Origin: JBFLYH01 sp964630235
GTDB lineage: Bacteria; Oederibacteriota; JAAXVQ01; JAUVAV01
Direction: 5' to 3'
Length of the DNA stretch: 64,000 nucleotides
Assembly (NCBI GenBank): GCA_964630235.1
Contig: CAZVUO010000002.1
Span: forward strand, 62,001-126,000
A program made the position numbers and the translations under genes. The notes under the pieces are model-generated. The model saw only the letters and a program-made list of their open reading frames with translations, was not told the origin of the DNA and ran no database searches. How positions within the stretch are numbered: the first letter of the stretch is position 1; the number at the start of each line of letters is the position of its first letter. Below, piece by piece: positions 19,441-27,355 of this stretch.

Positions 19441-20196
19441 CTACGCGTCCAGGGTCAGATAAGGCAGTAAAAGTTTTTCAAACGTGTAGAAACCGCTCTC
19501 TTTGCCGGCCAGTTCTTTCGCCACGAAGACCGCGCCGTTCCCGAACGCCTCCCGGGTGATGGACTCGTGGATCAGCCGGACCGTTTGGTACGGGAAGCCG
19601 AACATGATCTCGTGCCGCCCGATGATCCCGCCCGCGCGCACCGAGATGATCTCCGAATTCTCCAAACCCAGCTCGCGCGCGATCACCTTGGCGGTTCCCG
19701 AGACGTCGGCTTTATCCTTGAAGTGTTCCTCGGCGATCACCACGTCCGTGTAGGGGGCGATCTTTTTCAGCAGCTTTGCCGCCAGGATCAGGTAATTGAT
19801 CCCGAGCGTGATATTGGGCGACCAAAACACCGCCGTGTTTTCCGAATACTTTTTCAAAAGCCCAATCGTGTCCTCCGGATATCCCGAGATCGCGCTCAGG
19901 ATCTTGATCTTCCGCCGCGCCGCCACGTCTCCGTAATACGCGATACCGGACTCCGACGAAAAATCAATGATGATATCAACCGGTTTTTCGTCCAAGAGGG
20001 TGGAAATGTCCGTGTGCTGGGCCGAAAAGATCAAACCGGGCTCCGTGGAATATTCCCCGAGAAATTCCGGGACCGAGCGGTGTTCGAGCCGCGTGGACTT
20101 GCGCACGACCCACTCCAGCACGGTCTCTTGTTTCCGCAGCAGCGTGGTCGCGACCGCTTTGCCGGTTTTTCCAAATCCCATCAGCCCGACGCGCAT
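19441..20196 (-). CDS. dapB: dihydrodipicolinate reductase-like protein (DapB family)
   Basis: A 251-residue cytoplasmic oxidoreductase. It has the Rossmann motif GLMGFGKTGKAV, the IIIDFSSESGI segment, SPNITLGINYLI (the SANFSxGVN equivalent), the catalytic AEEHFKDKADVSGTAK (usual form ExHHxxKxDxPSGTA) and SVRAGGIIGRHEIMFG. DapB converts hydroxy-tetrahydrodipicolinate to tetrahydrodipicolinate for lysine and diaminopimelate synthesis. The catalytic His and Lys are present, but the Pro before SGTA is deleted, so this is a divergent member. The gene stands alone behind a promoter and a 14-bp hairpin leader. Other dap genes are absent from the window. Confidence 0.82.
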   Translation of the reverse strand: MRVGLMGFGKTGKAVATTLLRKQETVLEWVVRKSTRLEHRSVPEFLGEYSTEPGLIFSAQHTDISTLLDEKPVDIIIDFSSESGIAYYGDVAARRKIKILSAISGYPEDTIGLLKKYSENTAVFWSPNITLGINYLILAAKLLKKIAPYTDVVIAEEHFKDKADVSGTAKVIARELGLENSEIISVRAGGIIGRHEIMFGFPYQTVRLIHESITREAFGNGAVFVAKELAGKESGFYTFEKLLLPYLTLDA

Positions 20197-20311
20197 GGCG
20201 GCCTCTCCAAAATAAATATCCTCCTTTCGGGTGTCATCACTGCCTGCCCTTCCAGACCCAAAAGGAGGAATGCCTGATGAAATTATAAGTTTAAACGCGC
20301 GGAAGTTTCAA
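20197..20311 (-). promoter_or_regulatory. promoter and attenuator-like leader of the dapB-like gene
   Basis: On the minus strand, TTGAAA (20311-20306), an 18-nt spacer and TATAAT (20287-20282) form a near-consensus promoter with a start near 20275. The leader contains a 14-bp stem (TCCTCCTTTTGGGT, 20269-20256, pairing with ACCCGAAAGGAGGA, 20232-20219, one T-G pair) around a 23-nt loop. The U-rich TATTTATTTT follows, then GGAGAGG and the ATG. The stem plus U-run looks like an intrinsic terminator inside the 5' UTR. No known riboswitch motif was recognised. Confidence 0.65.
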
Positions 20312-20378
20312 GCGGAACTTGCCGCCCGGACGCGGTGGAAGGGCCGAAGAACGCCGACACAGCCGCATCCGCCCCGCT

Positions 20379-21208
20379 TCATTCCTGGCTTTTAACCAGC
20401 ACGTCCAGCGTGCCCCGCAAGGCCTCCCGGACCTTCTCCGCGTCCTTGACCGTGCCGACCGCCTTGCCAAAATGCATGGAGCCCCCCCGGGCAAAGCCCG
20501 GGGTACCAACTGCACCCCTCGTGACCCCCTCTTGGCGACATCCCCGGAGCAACCATTCCGCATTCACCCCCGAGCAAGCTCGGGGTGCCCTGCGGAGGGG
20601 ATGGGGACGACCAGGAGGGGCCCGATATCCAGGGCCGCCCGGACCGCCTCCTCCGCGTCCATGGTGTAATGCCCGCCGACCGGCAGGAGGGCGATATCGG
20701 TTTTGATCCCCTTCATCTCCGGAATGCGGTCCGTATCGCCGGCCGTGTAGATCCGTACGCCGTCCACCGCGAAAACGTATCCCGCCCAATTTTTGCTTTT
20801 GGGGTGAAAGGTTTTGTTCACGTTATAGGCCCGCACGGCCCGGATGGGGATTCCCCTGGCGGTCAGTGAATTCCCGGGGCTGAGATACTGCGCCCGATCC
20901 CCCAACTTCTCCCGGCAGTCCGGGTCCTCGACCGCGACGATCTCCGTTTCAGGCGTCGCGACCCGGTCAATATCCTCCAGCGACAGGTGGTCACGGTGCG
21001 GATGGGTAATGAGGATCAGATCCGCTTTGGAGTCCGTCTGGAGCTGGAAAGGATCAGTGAAAATGGTCAGCCCGCTCCGGACTTCGAAACAGGACTGGCC
21101 GTGCCAGAACAGATTTTTTTCGGCGAATGTCCGCACTTCCTCCGCGTCGGCCCAGACCGCCCGCGGAACAACCAGGACCACCCCCGGCAGGAGTGCCAGT
21201 CTTTTCAT
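20379..21208 (-). pseudogene. exported metallo-beta-lactamase-fold hydrolase, split by a 120-bp element
   Basis: A UlaG-like MBL-fold protein: signal peptide MKRLALLPGVVLVVPRAVWA, zinc motif ITHPHRDHLSLED, later VDGVRIYTAGDT and ALLPVGGHYTMDAEEA. The frame ends in the inserted element with HPELARG and a stop near 20564. Beyond the element, the missing C-terminus MHFGKAVGTVKDAEKVREAL continues in another frame to the TGA at 20379. Removing one ATGG-bounded unit of 125 bp restores an uninterrupted protein of about 234 residues reading LLVVPMHFGKAVG. The start is the ATG at 21208 with GAGGTGAG upstream. The truncated product lacks only about 34 residues but probably misfolds. Confidence 0.85.
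20476..20604 (+). repeat. CCAT-target hairpin element, copy 2 (inserted in the MBL-fold gene)
   Basis: Bounded by ATGG at 20476-20479 and 20601-20604 with a 125-bp period. It has two hairpins, CCCCGGGC-AAA-GCCCGGGG on the left and CCCCGAGC-AA-GCTCGGGG on the right, and no ORF of its own. It differs from copies 3 and 4 by one extra C in the left C-run. Confidence 0.88.
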
Positions 21209-21319
21209 GTTCTCACCTCGCGCGCGGGATTCCGTCAAGCCTTGCCGGTCCGATGCTCCCGCCAAAACGGGGCGCGCGATCCCGAAGGGCCCGCCTCAGC
21301 CCCGGGCTCTCCGGCACGT

Positions 21320-22588
21320 CTACTGCCGCACCAGCTCCACGCGGCGGTTCTGGGCCCGGCCCAGCTCCGTGGCGTTGTCGGCCACGGGCTTGCTCTCGCC
21401 GAAGCCCTTGGTCTGCAGGCGGTCCGGCGCGATGCCGTTCTCCACCAGGTAGGCCTTCACCGACTCCGCGCGCTGCTGGGACAGCGTCTGGTTATGCGCG
21501 TCACTGCCGCTGGCGTCCGTGTGCCCCTCGATCATGAGCTTCCAGGACGGTTCGCTATTGAGCACTTCCAGCATTTCGTCGAGCACGGGTCTTGACTCGC
21601 TCCGGATCTTGGCCGAATCCAGGTCGAACAGGATGCCGTACACCTGCACGCGGCCTTCGTCCTTCAATTTTTTCTTCATTTCATCGCCCAGCGAGCCTTC
21701 CCAGTGCGGGCATCCGCCCACGGCCGGCGCGAGCTTGGTGCCGTCCCACCGGCCGGTCGGCCCGCCTCCCTCCTGACCTTTAACCCACCAGTAGCCCTGG
21801 AACCGCTGGCCGTCCGGGGAGAAGGTCAGCACCGCCGGCCCTCCGTCCTGGCCTTCCTTCTCGCTCCAGGTGATCTTCATCACCCGGCCCTCGATGATCC
21901 CGTTGAGCAGGCCTCCCTGGAACTCATAACAGCCCTGCAGAGACGTGCCCTGCTGCAGCATGTGGAACTTGGAATAGGTGGTCTCGTAGGTCCCGGAGAT
22001 CTTGTCCAGGGGCGCCGGCACCGGCGGCTTGAGGCCGTACCCGCGAAAGGACAGGAGTTCAGCGTAATTGGGACTGCCGTGGTTGTTGCGGATGGTCAGC
22101 CGCACCTGGCCGGCCTTTTTCACCTTGGCGGCCTTGAACGCCTGGCCGTCAGCCTTGTCCGCCAGCGAGGCCTGCAGGACCGTCTCGAACTTCGCGTCCT
22201 TGCCCCCGCCCGCGGAGACCTCGACCAGCACGTCCTTGGCGCCCGCGCCTTCCTCGTCCGCGCTCGCGGTGTCGAACTCGAAGCGTTCGATGGCCGCGGG
22301 CACGGCCAGCTCGAAGACAAAGACATTGCCCGTCACTTTGCCGCTCTCGCTGGCCCAGCCGGTCTCGCTGCTCTCATCCAGCATTTTTTCCACGGTCCAG
22401 CCAGTGTAGCTGGCAGGCTCGACCACGGGGATGGTCCCTTCCTGCAGGGAGAGCAGGTTGATCACTTCCCGGGGGGCTTTGGACGCGGCCGCGGGGACCG
22501 CCTTCCCCGGTTTCTCCGCTTTGGGTTTGGCCCACACCCCCTGCGGCAGGCACAGCACGATCCCCAGCAGTACGGCGATCATTCGCAT
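21320..22588 (-). CDS. OmpA-family protein with discoidin-like N-terminal domain
   Basis: A 422-residue exported protein. After a signal peptide (IAVLLGIVLCLPQGVWAKP) comes an F5/8 type C-like (discoidin) sandwich at about 40-185: YTGWTVEKMLDESSETGWAS is the usual repeat-start pattern, and FELAVPAAIERFEFDT follows. A lipocalin-like/DUF-type beta segment with GTYETTYSKFHMLQQG and WDGTKLAPAVGGCPHW covers about 190-290. An OmpA peptidoglycan-binding domain (about 305-422) has MIEGHTDASGSDAHN and GRAQNRRVELV. It should tether to peptidoglycan in the periplasm while the N-terminal domain binds an unknown ligand. Confidence 0.88.
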   Translation of the reverse strand: MRMIAVLLGIVLCLPQGVWAKPKAEKPGKAVPAAASKAPREVINLLSLQEGTIPVVEPASYTGWTVEKMLDESSETGWASESGKVTGNVFVFELAVPAAIERFEFDTASADEEGAGAKDVLVEVSAGGGKDAKFETVLQASLADKADGQAFKAAKVKKAGQVRLTIRNNHGSPNYAELLSFRGYGLKPPVPAPLDKISGTYETTYSKFHMLQQGTSLQGCYEFQGGLLNGIIEGRVMKITWSEKEGQDGGPAVLTFSPDGQRFQGYWWVKGQEGGGPTGRWDGTKLAPAVGGCPHWEGSLGDEMKKKLKDEGRVQVYGILFDLDSAKIRSESRPVLDEMLEVLNSEPSWKLMIEGHTDASGSDAHNQTLSQQRAESVKAYLVENGIAPDRLQTKGFGESKPVADNATELGRAQNRRVELVRQ

Positions 22589-22640
22589 GTCAGCACCTCG
22601 TGGTTTTCAGGATCCGGATCAGCTGGCACCCGGGCCGCGC

Positions 22641-23336
22641 TCAGGGACGCAGCGCCGCGTCGAAGCGGCGGTTCACCTCGTTCCAGTTCACCACCTGCCA
22701 CCACTGCTTGAGATAGTCCCCCCGGCGGTTCTGGTAGCTCAAGTAATAGGCGTGTTCCCACACATCCACGGCCAGGACCGGGGTTCCCTTCTGCTCGGCG
22801 AGGTCCATGAGCGGATTGTCCTGATTGGGGGTCGAGGTCACGGCCAGTTTCTTTTCCGGTGTCACGATCAGCCAGGCCCAGCCAGACCCGAACCGGCCCA
22901 TGGCCGCGCGCTCGAACTGCTCCCGCATGGCCTCCCACGAACCCAGGTCGCGCTTGACCGCCGCCTGCAGGGCCCGCGAGGGCTGGCCGCCGGTCCCGGC
23001 CGGCGCCATCAGGACCCAGAACAAACTGTGATTGTAGTGCCCTCCGCCGTTATTGCGCACGGCCGCGTTGAATGTGGACATTTGCGCCATGATCTGTTCC
23101 AGGGTCAGGCCCGCGAGCCGGGGGTCGCTCTGCACCTGGCTGTTCAAGTTGCTGACATAGGCCTGGTGGTGCTTGCCGTGGTGGATCTCCATGGTCAGCC
23201 GGTCAAGGTAGGGTTCCAGCGCGTCGGGCGCGTAGGGCAAGGCCGGGAGAACAAAGGGTTCGTCAGCAGCGGGCGCGGAAGAAACCGCGCACATCCAGCA
23301 CAAGGCAAACGCGAGAGCGGTCTTTTTGAACGGCAT
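22641..23336 (-). CDS. sodA: exported superoxide dismutase, Mn-type
   Basis: A 231-residue precursor. The signal peptide MPFKKTALAFALCWMCAVSSAPAA sends it out of the cytoplasm. The Fe/Mn-SOD fold follows, with metal ligands His in MEIHHGKHHQAYV, His in GGGHYNHSLFW, and Asp and His in AVDVWEHAYYLSY. GGHYNHSLFW and the Gln in STPNQDNPL are the pattern of Mn-using enzymes. It dismutates superoxide to oxygen and hydrogen peroxide, protecting periplasmic components. The ATG at 23336 follows AGGAGG; the longer in-frame start at 23414 is unsupported. Metal choice is inferred only from these residues. Confidence 0.94.
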   Translation of the reverse strand: MPFKKTALAFALCWMCAVSSAPAADEPFVLPALPYAPDALEPYLDRLTMEIHHGKHHQAYVSNLNSQVQSDPRLAGLTLEQIMAQMSTFNAAVRNNGGGHYNHSLFWVLMAPAGTGGQPSRALQAAVKRDLGSWEAMREQFERAAMGRFGSGWAWLIVTPEKKLAVTSTPNQDNPLMDLAEQKGTPVLAVDVWEHAYYLSYQNRRGDYLKQWWQVVNWNEVNRRFDAALRP

Positions 23337-23625
23337 GGGTCCTCCTGACAGATATTTTTTCTCCGGCGGGTCCAGCCCCTGCGCGTGCCGCGAAAAGACA
23401 GGGTTCCCAGGCATCCCCTGGCAGGACCGCCTTCAGCCGCCCTGTCCGGGCGGGAAATTATTTTACAGGACCCAACGGGCAACTCAAGGATTTACTTGGT
23501 TATTTTAGGCTGGAGGCGCGCGCGCTCGTTACCCCATTCCCTGCCTTCCAAGGTTCTGCCCCGCGCACCTCGCAGGACCGTGACATTTTGACATCTATCC
23601 AACGTCCCCATTCATTCACCAGTCA
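23337..23625. other. intergenic stretch between sodA and mtgA
   Basis: About 290 bases without a supportable gene. It contains one copy of a short repeat, TTTGACATCTATCCAACGTCCCC (23587-23609, quoted as TTTGACAT plus ACGTCCCC ends), related to copies near 29559 and 31974, all ending in ACGTCCCC. Nothing else was recognised. Confidence 0.5.
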
Positions 23626-24354
23626 CTATTTCGGCGGATCGTACTGCGAAGGAAAATACGAAGCCGGGGCCAGGCCTTTTTGCGTTTCCGGATCCAGGGG
23701 GCCGTAGTAGAGATCCATAAGCCCCCGGGGCTGGTACTCGCCGCTGACCACCCGGGCCAGCCGCCGCGTCCTTTCCGCGTTGGCCTCGAAATGGTCTTTA
23801 ACGTGGAAGTTGACCGGCGCAATGATCATGGCCACCAGGGAGAGGTACTGCTGTTCGGTGAGTTCAGCCAGGCTGCGCCCATAATACACGCGGGCTGCCT
23901 CACCCAGGCCGATCACCGACTGCCCGCCGGACTTTCCCAGAAAGATCAGATTGACGAACAGTTCCAATTGCTCTTCCTTGCTCACTAGAGGATCCACCAC
24001 CCACCGGGCCAGTAGCATCAGCTTCAGTTTGCGGATCCCGGGTTTAAAGGGATGGAAATAGAGTTTTTTAGCCAGGCCCTGCGTCAGGGTGGTGAGCCCA
24101 GCGCCCGGGGTATGCAGGTCAATGCCGCGATGGCGGTAAAAACCCGGGTCCTCCACGGCCAGGAGGGCCTTGATTTGCCAGTCGCTGAATTCGGACAGGG
24201 GATGCCACACTGCGACGTTCTGGCGCGCTTGCCGGATGATTTCCGGCGTCCGGGCGCGGTAATACCCCACCGTAGCCAGAACGTAAACCAGGCCGGCCAG
24301 GGCCAGGCCCGAGGCCCCGGCCAGAAGCAGCGTTGCTCGGCGATACCGTTTCAT
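23626..24354 (-). CDS. mtgA: monofunctional peptidoglycan glycosyltransferase
   Basis: A 242-residue GT51 enzyme with one N-terminal membrane anchor (ATLLLAGASGLALAGLVYVLA). The active-site motif is LAVEDPGFYRHRGIDLHT, with the catalytic Glu and the H-x-G pattern. GAGLTTLTQGLAKKLYF, KEEQLELFVNLIFLGK and GLGEAARVYYGRSLAEL match the remaining GT51 motifs. It polymerises lipid II into glycan strands at the outer face of the inner membrane. It lacks the transpeptidase domain of bifunctional PBPs, as MtgA does. It is a single gene, and its 5' side is followed by a cluster of repeats. Confidence 0.9.
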   Translation of the reverse strand: MKRYRRATLLLAGASGLALAGLVYVLATVGYYRARTPEIIRQARQNVAVWHPLSEFSDWQIKALLAVEDPGFYRHRGIDLHTPGAGLTTLTQGLAKKLYFHPFKPGIRKLKLMLLARWVVDPLVSKEEQLELFVNLIFLGKSGGQSVIGLGEAARVYYGRSLAELTEQQYLSLVAMIIAPVNFHVKDHFEANAERTRRLARVVSGEYQPRGLMDLYYGPLDPETQKGLAPASYFPSQYDPPK

Positions 24355-24449
24355 GCCCCGGGCATCCTTTCATTTTATCCCTGTCCAGGAGGGCGGGATT
24401 TTTACCAAGCCAAAGGGGCCAACTCCCGTGGAATTCCGGAGGGAATTCC

Positions 24450-24617
24450 GGGGACACCTTACTTAATTCCGCCGAAATAAGTATGGAGCCCCCCGGGCAA
24501 AGCCCGGGGTACCAACTGCACCCCTCGTTACCTCCTCTTGGCGACATCCCCGGAGCAACCATTCCGCATTCACCCCCGAGCAAGCTCGGGGTGCCCTGCG
24601 GAGGGAATGGTGTCCCC
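24450..24617. repeat. REP-like palindrome (GGGGACACC...GGTGTCCCC) interrupted by a mobile element
   Basis: The left arm GGGGACACC (24450-24458) and the right arm GGTGTCCCC (24609-24617) are perfect inverted repeats. They are separated by about 24 nt of native sequence plus the inserted element at 24483. Removing one 124-bp unit restores a 44-bp palindrome. Related single arms occur near 54786 and 57350. Confidence 0.75.
24483..24610 (+). repeat. CCAT-target hairpin element, copy 3 (nested in a REP palindrome)
   Basis: ATGG borders lie at 24483-24486 and 24607-24610 with a 124-bp period. Both internal 8-bp hairpins are intact. It has the same orientation as the other copies and splits the surrounding REP-like palindrome. 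Confidence 0.88.
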
Positions 24618-24628
24618 AGATTTAGGCG

Positions 24629-24664
24629 ATCTAACTTAATATTTTAACTCCGTCCCCAGAATCC
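24629..24664 (+). repeat. solo RAYT-1-type right-end repeat
   Basis: The 36 bases (ATCTAACTTAATATTTTAAC, then TCCGTCCCCAGAATCC) are identical to 28432-28467 at the right end of RAYT-1. It stands just downstream of the beta-helix gene's 3' end, so that gene lies between this copy and RAYT-1. Confidence 0.8.
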
Positions 24665-24704
24665 GGCCCACAACTGCAAGATACGCTCTCGGGGACAGCG
24701 CCGG

Positions 24705-27320
24705 CTAGCGGATGACGGCCACGCGCTGGAGTTCCTGCAGTCGGCCGTCGCGGTAGATCCCCGCCAGATAGACGCCCGGCGCCGCGCTCCGGCAGTCCCA
24801 GGTGATCCTCCGGTTCGAGCCGGCGTCCAGCACCGCCTGCAGCTCCGTAACCCTCTCCCCGGCCAGGTTGTAGACGGCGACCCGGATGTCCGCGGCCGAG
24901 TCCAGGTGCAGCACGAAGGAGATCGAGCTTCTGCCGGGGTTGGGGCAGGCCAGGGCGAATCGGCCGCGCAGGTCCGCGGGCGGGGCGCCGGGGGTCGCGG
25001 TGGGGGTGACGGTCGGCGTGGGGGAGACGGTCGCGGTCGGGCTGGGCGTGGGGCTGGGGTCGGCGGCCGCGGTCGCGGTCGGGCTGGGTGTGGGGCTGGG
25101 GTCGGCGGCCACGGTCGCGTTCAGGCTGAAGTTCGAGGTGTTGTTCGCGGCGTCCGTGGCCAGGGCGCAGACGAAGTCGCCGGCGGACAGGCCGGCGGGC
25201 GCGAGGCTCCACTGGCCCGAGCCGTCGGCTGTGGTGTGGCCCTGGAAAGCAAGGCTGCCGCCGCGGCCGGCGGCGGACTCGGCCCGGAACAGCTCGATGT
25301 AGTCGTTCGGCGCCGACGTGCCGCGGACCTGAGAGGGACGGGCGGACGTGATCGCCGGGGCGATCTTGCCCTCGTTGACGCCGCTGCCGAGGAAGACGGC
25401 CGCGGTGGCGGCGGCGCAGATCGTGTTGCCGTACAGGCCGTTGGAGTCCGTGGCGGAGTCCGTCAGGTAGACGCCGTAGTCCTGATTGGCGATCAGGTTG
25501 CCGATGCCGCCCTGCGGGAGCCCGATGAAATTGCCGCGGGCTCCGCCGTAGAGGGTCAGGCCGCGGGTGTAGGTGGCCGGCGGCCTGCCGAGGGCGGCGG
25601 TCACGCCGATCCGGTTGGCGGCGACGGTGTTGCCGGCGCTGTCGACGGCGAGGTGCATCATGCCGTCGATCAGGTTCCCGTCCGCGGCCTGCGGCCCTCC
25701 GATCCAGTTGCCAAACGCGTTGGAGACGACGACGCTCCGGGCATTGGGCCGCTGAGTCAGGCCGTCCCGGGTGAACCCGACGCGGTTCCCGCGCACGAAG
25801 TTCCGCGCGGCCCCGCTGGACAGGTTCACGCCGTCGTCGGTGTTGCCGGCCACGACGTTGGCGTGGGCCGCGACCGAAGAACCGATGAAGTTCCCGACGG
25901 CGTCGCCGTAGAGCAGGTAAATGCCCACTTGATTTCCCAGGGCCGTGTGCTCGTCCAGGGCCAGCCCGACGGTGTTGCCGAAGATCGAATTCCCGGAAGC
26001 AACGGTCGCGACGATCCCGGCCGAGTTGCCGGCGAGGAGGTTGCCGCGGGCCGTGGCGGAGTTCGCGGCCTCGCCGCCGATGAGGTTGTTATGCGCGTCG
26101 GCGAGAAAAATGCCGTGCCCGTTGGGGCGGGCGGAGGCGCCCGCGCCGTCGGTGCCGATGTAGTTCCCGGCGATGGTGTTGCCGGAGGCGCCGGTGGTCA
26201 GATAAATGCCCGCGTGGCTGACGCCGCCGGTCGCGCCGGTGTGGCCGGCGATCACGTTGCGCCGGTGGTCGTGCGGGTGGCGCGTGCCGCCGATCAGGTT
26301 GGCGTGCGCGTCGTCCAGGATCAGGCCGTGGCGGGCGTTCGGGAAGAGGACGTCCGCCTCGTTGAGGCCGATGCGGTTGTTCTGCACGGTGTGGAACCAC
26401 GTGCTGCCCAGGATCACGCCGTTGGTGTTCCCGCAGATGACGTTCTGCCGGTCCGGGTCGTTGACGCCGATCACGCAGCCCGTGGTCAGGGGGCTGTAGA
26501 CGTAGATGCCGTTCCCGTTGCCCAGCGCCGCGGTCTGGGCCGCGTCCAGCCCGACGACGTTGCCCGCGACCGTGACGCCGGTGAGCGCCGCCGCGCCGTT
26601 CCCCAGCACCAGGCCGGCGACGGAGTGGCCCGAGATCAGGTTGCCCGCCCCGGCGGCGCGGGAGCCGCCCACCAGGCAGGAGGCGCCGGAATAGAAAATG
26701 GCGCCGTACTGCTGAGGGCCCACGACGCCGGAGCCCGCCGCGTTCGTGCCGAGACGGTTCCCCTGCAGGGTCACGAAGCTCGACGCTTCGGAGCGGACGC
26801 CGACCTGCGCGTTGCCGGAAATGACGTTGCCTTGCCCGGGCGCGCCGACGGTGAAGTGATCGCAGGACACAAGCCAGATGCCGTTGTTGTTGCCCCGTCC
26901 GGCGGCGTCCTCCCAGTCCGTGCCGATCCGGCAGTTCAGGACCTGCGACCCGTCCGAGTGGCGGAAGTACACGCCGGTGTCTCCGTCGACCACGGCCAGG
27001 TCCCTGACGATGCTGCCGTCCGTGTCATCCCAGAACCGCAGGACCGTGAGCCCGGCGCCGGCGGCGCCCAGCGTGGCGCCCCGGCCGTCGAGGGTCACCG
27101 GAGCGTACCTTTCCAGCGTGCTGAAGACCGTGATGGAACTGCCGGCGGCGATGACGATGGTATCCCCGTCCGCGGCGTCCACGAACGCCTGCCGCAGGGT
27201 GTTCGGGCCAGAATCCTCGTGGCTGGTGACGGTCAGGATGGCGGCGCCGGCCGCCGTGACCCAGCCGGCCGCACCGATCAGGAAAACCGAACAAAGCGTG
27301 TGGAACCCCTTGAACCGCAT
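24705..27320 (-). CDS. secreted right-handed beta-helix protein with T9SS-like C-terminal domain
   Basis: An 871-residue precursor. The signal peptide is followed by the VTSHEDSGPNTLRQAFVDA motif common at the start of secreted polymorphic-outer-membrane/CSLREA-like proteins. About 600 residues of parallel beta-helix repeats follow, with rungs such as GNVISGNAQVGV, GNLISGHSVAGLVL and GNVVAGNTDDGVNL. Then come an Ig-like segment and two DPSPTPSPTATAAA linker repeats. The C-terminal domain (FALACPNPGRSSISFVL, VYNLAGERVTEL, ITWDCRSAAPGVYLA) is shared with other proteins here. It is probably a surface or extracellular adhesin or polysaccharide-active protein; no catalytic residues were identified. 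The start is the ATG at 27320. Confidence 0.9.
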   Translation of the reverse strand: MRFKGFHTLCSVFLIGAAGWVTAAGAAILTVTSHEDSGPNTLRQAFVDAADGDTIVIAAGSSITVFSTLERYAPVTLDGRGATLGAAGAGLTVLRFWDDTDGSIVRDLAVVDGDTGVYFRHSDGSQVLNCRIGTDWEDAAGRGNNNGIWLVSCDHFTVGAPGQGNVISGNAQVGVRSEASSFVTLQGNRLGTNAAGSGVVGPQQYGAIFYSGASCLVGGSRAAGAGNLISGHSVAGLVLGNGAAALTGVTVAGNVVGLDAAQTAALGNGNGIYVYSPLTTGCVIGVNDPDRQNVICGNTNGVILGSTWFHTVQNNRIGLNEADVLFPNARHGLILDDAHANLIGGTRHPHDHRRNVIAGHTGATGGVSHAGIYLTTGASGNTIAGNYIGTDGAGASARPNGHGIFLADAHNNLIGGEAANSATARGNLLAGNSAGIVATVASGNSIFGNTVGLALDEHTALGNQVGIYLLYGDAVGNFIGSSVAAHANVVAGNTDDGVNLSSGAARNFVRGNRVGFTRDGLTQRPNARSVVVSNAFGNWIGGPQAADGNLIDGMMHLAVDSAGNTVAANRIGVTAALGRPPATYTRGLTLYGGARGNFIGLPQGGIGNLIANQDYGVYLTDSATDSNGLYGNTICAAATAAVFLGSGVNEGKIAPAITSARPSQVRGTSAPNDYIELFRAESAAGRGGSLAFQGHTTADGSGQWSLAPAGLSAGDFVCALATDAANNTSNFSLNATVAADPSPTPSPTATAAADPSPTPSPTATVSPTPTVTPTATPGAPPADLRGRFALACPNPGRSSISFVLHLDSAADIRVAVYNLAGERVTELQAVLDAGSNRRITWDCRSAAPGVYLAGIYRDGRLQELQRVAVIR

Positions 27321-27355
27321 GTTCCCCCCCACCTTCGCTGACGTGCCAAGGACGT

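Noticed and set aside
24906..27341. 811-residue open frame on the plus strand
   Set aside because: Antisense shadow of the beta-helix gene; low-complexity Val/Gly/Arg sequence with no family features.
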